From: Rhodobacteraceae bacterium HLUCCA12
Lineage (GTDB): Bacteria; Pseudomonadota; Alphaproteobacteria; Rhodobacterales; Rhodobacteraceae
Assembly: GCA_001314715.1 (NCBI GenBank)
Contig: LJSV01000002.1
Coordinates: 62,001-126,000, forward strand
DNA: 64,000 nt
Direction of reading: 5' to 3'
Positions 61,506 through 64,000 of this stretch are shown here, piece by piece (within the stretch, counting starts at the first letter, position 1; every line of letters begins with the position of its first letter). The notes under the pieces were generated by a model. The model was not told the origin of the DNA, ran no database searches, and saw only the letters and a list, made by a program, of their open reading frames with translations. Both the position numbers and the translations under genes were made by a program.

Positions 61506-62290
61506 TGCAGCCGATGAAAGAAGCGGTCGCTGCGCCAGGTCCAGAACGCCAGCATCGACGCGCCGGCCGAGGAAAAGATGACACGATCGGCGCGGCCAAT
61601 CAGATGATCGAACGGCACGAAACCGACACCGCCAATGTTGCGCGGGGCGCGGCTGTCGACCGAGTTGTCGCGATTGTCGCCCATGAAGAAGAAATGCCCC
61701 TCGGGCACGGTATAGAGCGGCGTATCGTCGGCGAAGCCGCCATCCTCGATATTGAGGACGCTGTATTCACGCCCGCCGGGCAGGGTTTCGGTGTAGCGCG
61801 ACTTGGTGCAATCGCCGCCCTGGCCGACCGGCGCGTTCTCGCACCGCGGATACTGGCCGCCAGAGCCTTGGCGGGCATAGGTCTCGGTGAACGCCCCGTC
61901 CGGTTCTTGCGGCACCGGATCGCCGTTCAGATGGAGGATGCCGTCACGCATCTGAACGGTGTCGCCGGGCAGGCCGATCACGCGCTTGATGTAGTCGGCC
62001 CCCGAAACCGGATGGCGGAACACCACGATATCGCCGCGTTCGGGTTCGGAGCCAAGCAAGCGGCCGGGAAACGGGCACAGGCCGAAGGGGCAGGACCAGC
62101 GCGAATAGCCATAGGCCATCTTGTTGACGAACAGGAAGTCGCCGATCAGCAGCGTTTCCTTCATCGAGCCGGACGGAATCCAGAACGGCTGAAAGAACAG
62201 GGTGCGGAAGATGCCGGCAATTACCAGCGCCCAGACGATGGTTTTCACCGATTCGAGCCATCCGTCGCTCTTGCCGCTTGCGCTCTTCAT
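61502..62290 (-). CDS. lepB: Signal peptidase I
   Basis: [22 protein letters not shown]...GDIVVFRHP...[14 protein letters not shown]. Confidence 0.97.
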   Translation of the reverse strand: MKSASGKSDGWLESVKTIVWALVIAGIFRTLFFQPFWIPSGSMKETLLIGDFLFVNKMAYGYSRWSCPFGLCPFPGRLLGSEPERGDIVVFRHPVSGADYIKRVIGLPGDTVQMRDGILHLNGDPVPQEPDGAFTETYARQGSGGQYPRCENAPVGQGGDCTKSRYTETLPGGREYSVLNIEDGGFADDTPLYTVPEGHFFFMGDNRDNSVDSRAPRNIGGVGFVPFDHLIGRADRVIFSSAGASMLAFWTWRSDRFFHRLQ

Positions 62291-62318
62291 GCCTGGTCTG
62301 CCCCGAGGTTTGAAACAA

Positions 62319-62350
62319 TAAAGGCCGCTTGCCCCGCAGGGAGCGGCCAG
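62319..62350 (-). terminator. Rho-independent terminator downstream of scoB
   Basis: Minus strand GGCCGCTCCCTGCGGGGCAAGCGGCCTTTATTGTTT. Confidence 0.75.
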
Positions 62351-62420
62351 CACGAGGCTTCATGCGGTGCGCGGCAGCGCGTGTCAAGCGCCGGTCCCGC
62401 ACCGCAAGGGCAGCGCACGT

Positions 62421-63050
62421 TCAGTTGACGATCGTGGCCTCGGTCGCGGCGCGCACTTCGTCCTCGCTGACGCCCTCGGCCGTTTCGACGATCTTCAGCC
62501 CGCCCTCGACCACATCGAGAACGCCCAGATTGGTGATGATGCGATTCACCACGCCCTGACCGGTCAGCGGCAGCGTGCACTCACGCAAAAGCTTGGACTC
62601 GCCGGCCTTGTTGGTATGGTCCATGACGACGACCACGCGCTTGACGCCGGCGACCAGGTCCATGGCGCCGCCCATGCCCTTGACCAGCTTTCCCGGAATC
62701 ATCCAGTTCGCCAGGTCGCCGTTTTCGGCCACTTCCATGGCGCCCAGGATCGCCATGGCGATCTTGCCGCCGCGGATCATGGCAAAGCTCTGGGCCGAGT
62801 CGAAATAGGCGGTATGGGGCAAGGCCGTCACGGTCTGCTTGCCGGCGTTGATCAGATCGGGGTCGACGGCATCTTCGGTCGGGAAAGGGCCGATGCCCAG
62901 CATCCCGTTTTCGGATTGCAGCGTGACCGAAACCCCGTCGGGGATGTAGTTGGCCACAAGCGTCGGGATGCCGATGCCAAGGTTGACATACATCCCGTCT
63001 TCAAGTTCGCGTGCCGCGCGGGCGGCCATCTGGTTGCGGTCCCATGCCAT
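62421..63050 (-). CDS. scoB: 3-oxoacid CoA-transferase subunit B
   Basis: [38 protein letters not shown]. Confidence 0.96.
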   Translation of the reverse strand: MAWDRNQMAARAARELEDGMYVNLGIGIPTLVANYIPDGVSVTLQSENGMLGIGPFPTEDAVDPDLINAGKQTVTALPHTAYFDSAQSFAMIRGGKIAMAILGAMEVAENGDLANWMIPGKLVKGMGGAMDLVAGVKRVVVVMDHTNKAGESKLLRECTLPLTGQGVVNRIITNLGVLDVVEGGLKIVETAEGVSEDEVRAATEATIVN

Positions 63051-63064
63051 GGTCAAACCCTCCT

Positions 63065-63760
63065 TCAAGCCTTGCGCACGGTGCGCTGTTCGATCCGCTT
63101 TTCATGCTCGCCCTGGATCAGGCGGTGCACATAGATGCCCGGCAGATGGATCTGATCCGGGTCAAGCGTGCCGGGCTCGACGATCTCTTCGACCTCCATC
63201 ACGCAAACGCGGCCGCAGGTCGCGGCGGGCGGGTTGAAGTTGCGCGCGGTCTTGCGAAAGATCGCGTTGCCGGTGGTATCGGCCTTCCAGGCCTTGACGA
63301 TCGACAGGTCGGCGACAATCCCGCGTTCGAGGATATGGGGTTCGCCGTCGAAATCCTTGTGTTCCTTGCCTTCGGCGATCACGGTGCCGACACCGGTCTT
63401 GGTGTAGAACCCGGCGATACCTGCGCCGCCGGCGCGCATACGCTCGGCCAGAGTGCCCTGGGGGTTGAATTCCAGTTCCAGTTCGCCCGACAGATACTGA
63501 CGCATGAATTCGGCGTTTTCGCCGACATAGGAGGACATCATCTTCTTGACCTGACGTGTCTGCAACAGCAGGCCGAGACCGAAATCATCGACCCCGGCAT
63601 TGTTCGAGGCGACGGTCAGATCCCTGGTTCCGGCATCACGTATGGCGGCGATGAGAAGCTCGGGAATCCCGCAAAGACCGAAGCCGCCCGCGGCGATGGT
63701 CATTCCGTCGAACAGAAGCCCATCCAGGGCTTCGGCCGCAGAGCCGTAGATTTTCTTCAT
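63065..63760 (-). CDS. scoA: 3-oxoacid CoA-transferase subunit A
   Basis: [47 protein letters not shown]. Confidence 0.96.
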   Translation of the reverse strand: MKKIYGSAAEALDGLLFDGMTIAAGGFGLCGIPELLIAAIRDAGTRDLTVASNNAGVDDFGLGLLLQTRQVKKMMSSYVGENAEFMRQYLSGELELEFNPQGTLAERMRAGGAGIAGFYTKTGVGTVIAEGKEHKDFDGEPHILERGIVADLSIVKAWKADTTGNAIFRKTARNFNPPAATCGRVCVMEVEEIVEPGTLDPDQIHLPGIYVHRLIQGEHEKRIEQRTVRKA

Positions 63761-63890
63761 GATATCCCCCGCAATCTGTGCGGCGCCCGTTGTGGCGCGC
63801 TGCCGGCGTGAAGTCAATCGCTGTCGCATCCGCGCCCGCGCACTTGCCTAGGTCCAGGCCCGGCGTCATGGTAAGGACGGGACGGCCGGG

Positions 63891-63961
63891 CAGGGGGCTG
63901 CCGCCCCCTCTTTGCGCGTGCCGCGCAAATTCACCCCCGCGCGTATTTGCGGCAAGATGAA
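63891..63961 (-). repeat. Intergenic double-hairpin repeat, copy 5
   Basis: Minus strand TTCATCTTGCCGCAAATACGCGCGGGGGTGAAT + TTTGCGCGGCACGCGCAAA + GGGGGCGGCAGCCCCC. Confidence 0.85.
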
Positions 63962-64000
63962 TGACGGGATCAACGACGGAGGATACGGGTGCGTTTGGTG

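Noticed and set aside
63976-64000. Possible start of a plus-strand gene at the window end (GGAGGATACGGGTGCGTTTGGTG)
   Set aside because: Only a few codons are visible, too little to support a call.

Overview
GC-rich, densely coding alphaproteobacterial (Rhodobacterales-like) chromosomal segment with no phage, transposase, CRISPR, rRNA or tRNA that I can see. From left to right it holds: a partial glycosyltransferase; a complete respiratory nitrate reductase locus (Crp/Fnr regulator, USP, two NarK-type MFS transporters, narGHJI, PpiC-type isomerase, moeA, DUF2478); a LuxR-type solo; a dpp-type peptide ABC operon; an nnrS-fthC operon with a candidate 6S RNA upstream; a TAXI-TRAP transporter/USP/class-III aminotransferase module with a divergent RpiR regulator; a WD40-cytochrome c fusion, Mrp ATPase and formate dehydrogenase operon (fdhABC, TAT peptide, TorD-type chaperone); an FDH-associated DUF cluster (DUF3305/DUF3306/DUF6352-like/DUF6505-like/lipoate-ligase-like/polyferredoxin); and housekeeping genes (trxC, rnhA, ispH, folK, rpoZ, rsh, pdxJ, acpS, ruvCAB, prmA, msrA, era, rnc, lepB, scoAB). 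The non-coding signals most worth a second look are: a family of about 70-bp intergenic double-hairpin repeats whose stems covary (4 full copies plus 1 head-only copy); four FNR-type boxes in intergenic DNA, one of them orphan and next to a lux-box-like palindrome; a candidate 6S RNA upstream of fthC; and an unlisted 51-aa membrane-peptide ORF that overlaps the start of the WD40-cytochrome c gene. All calls come from reading the sequence; no searches were run.
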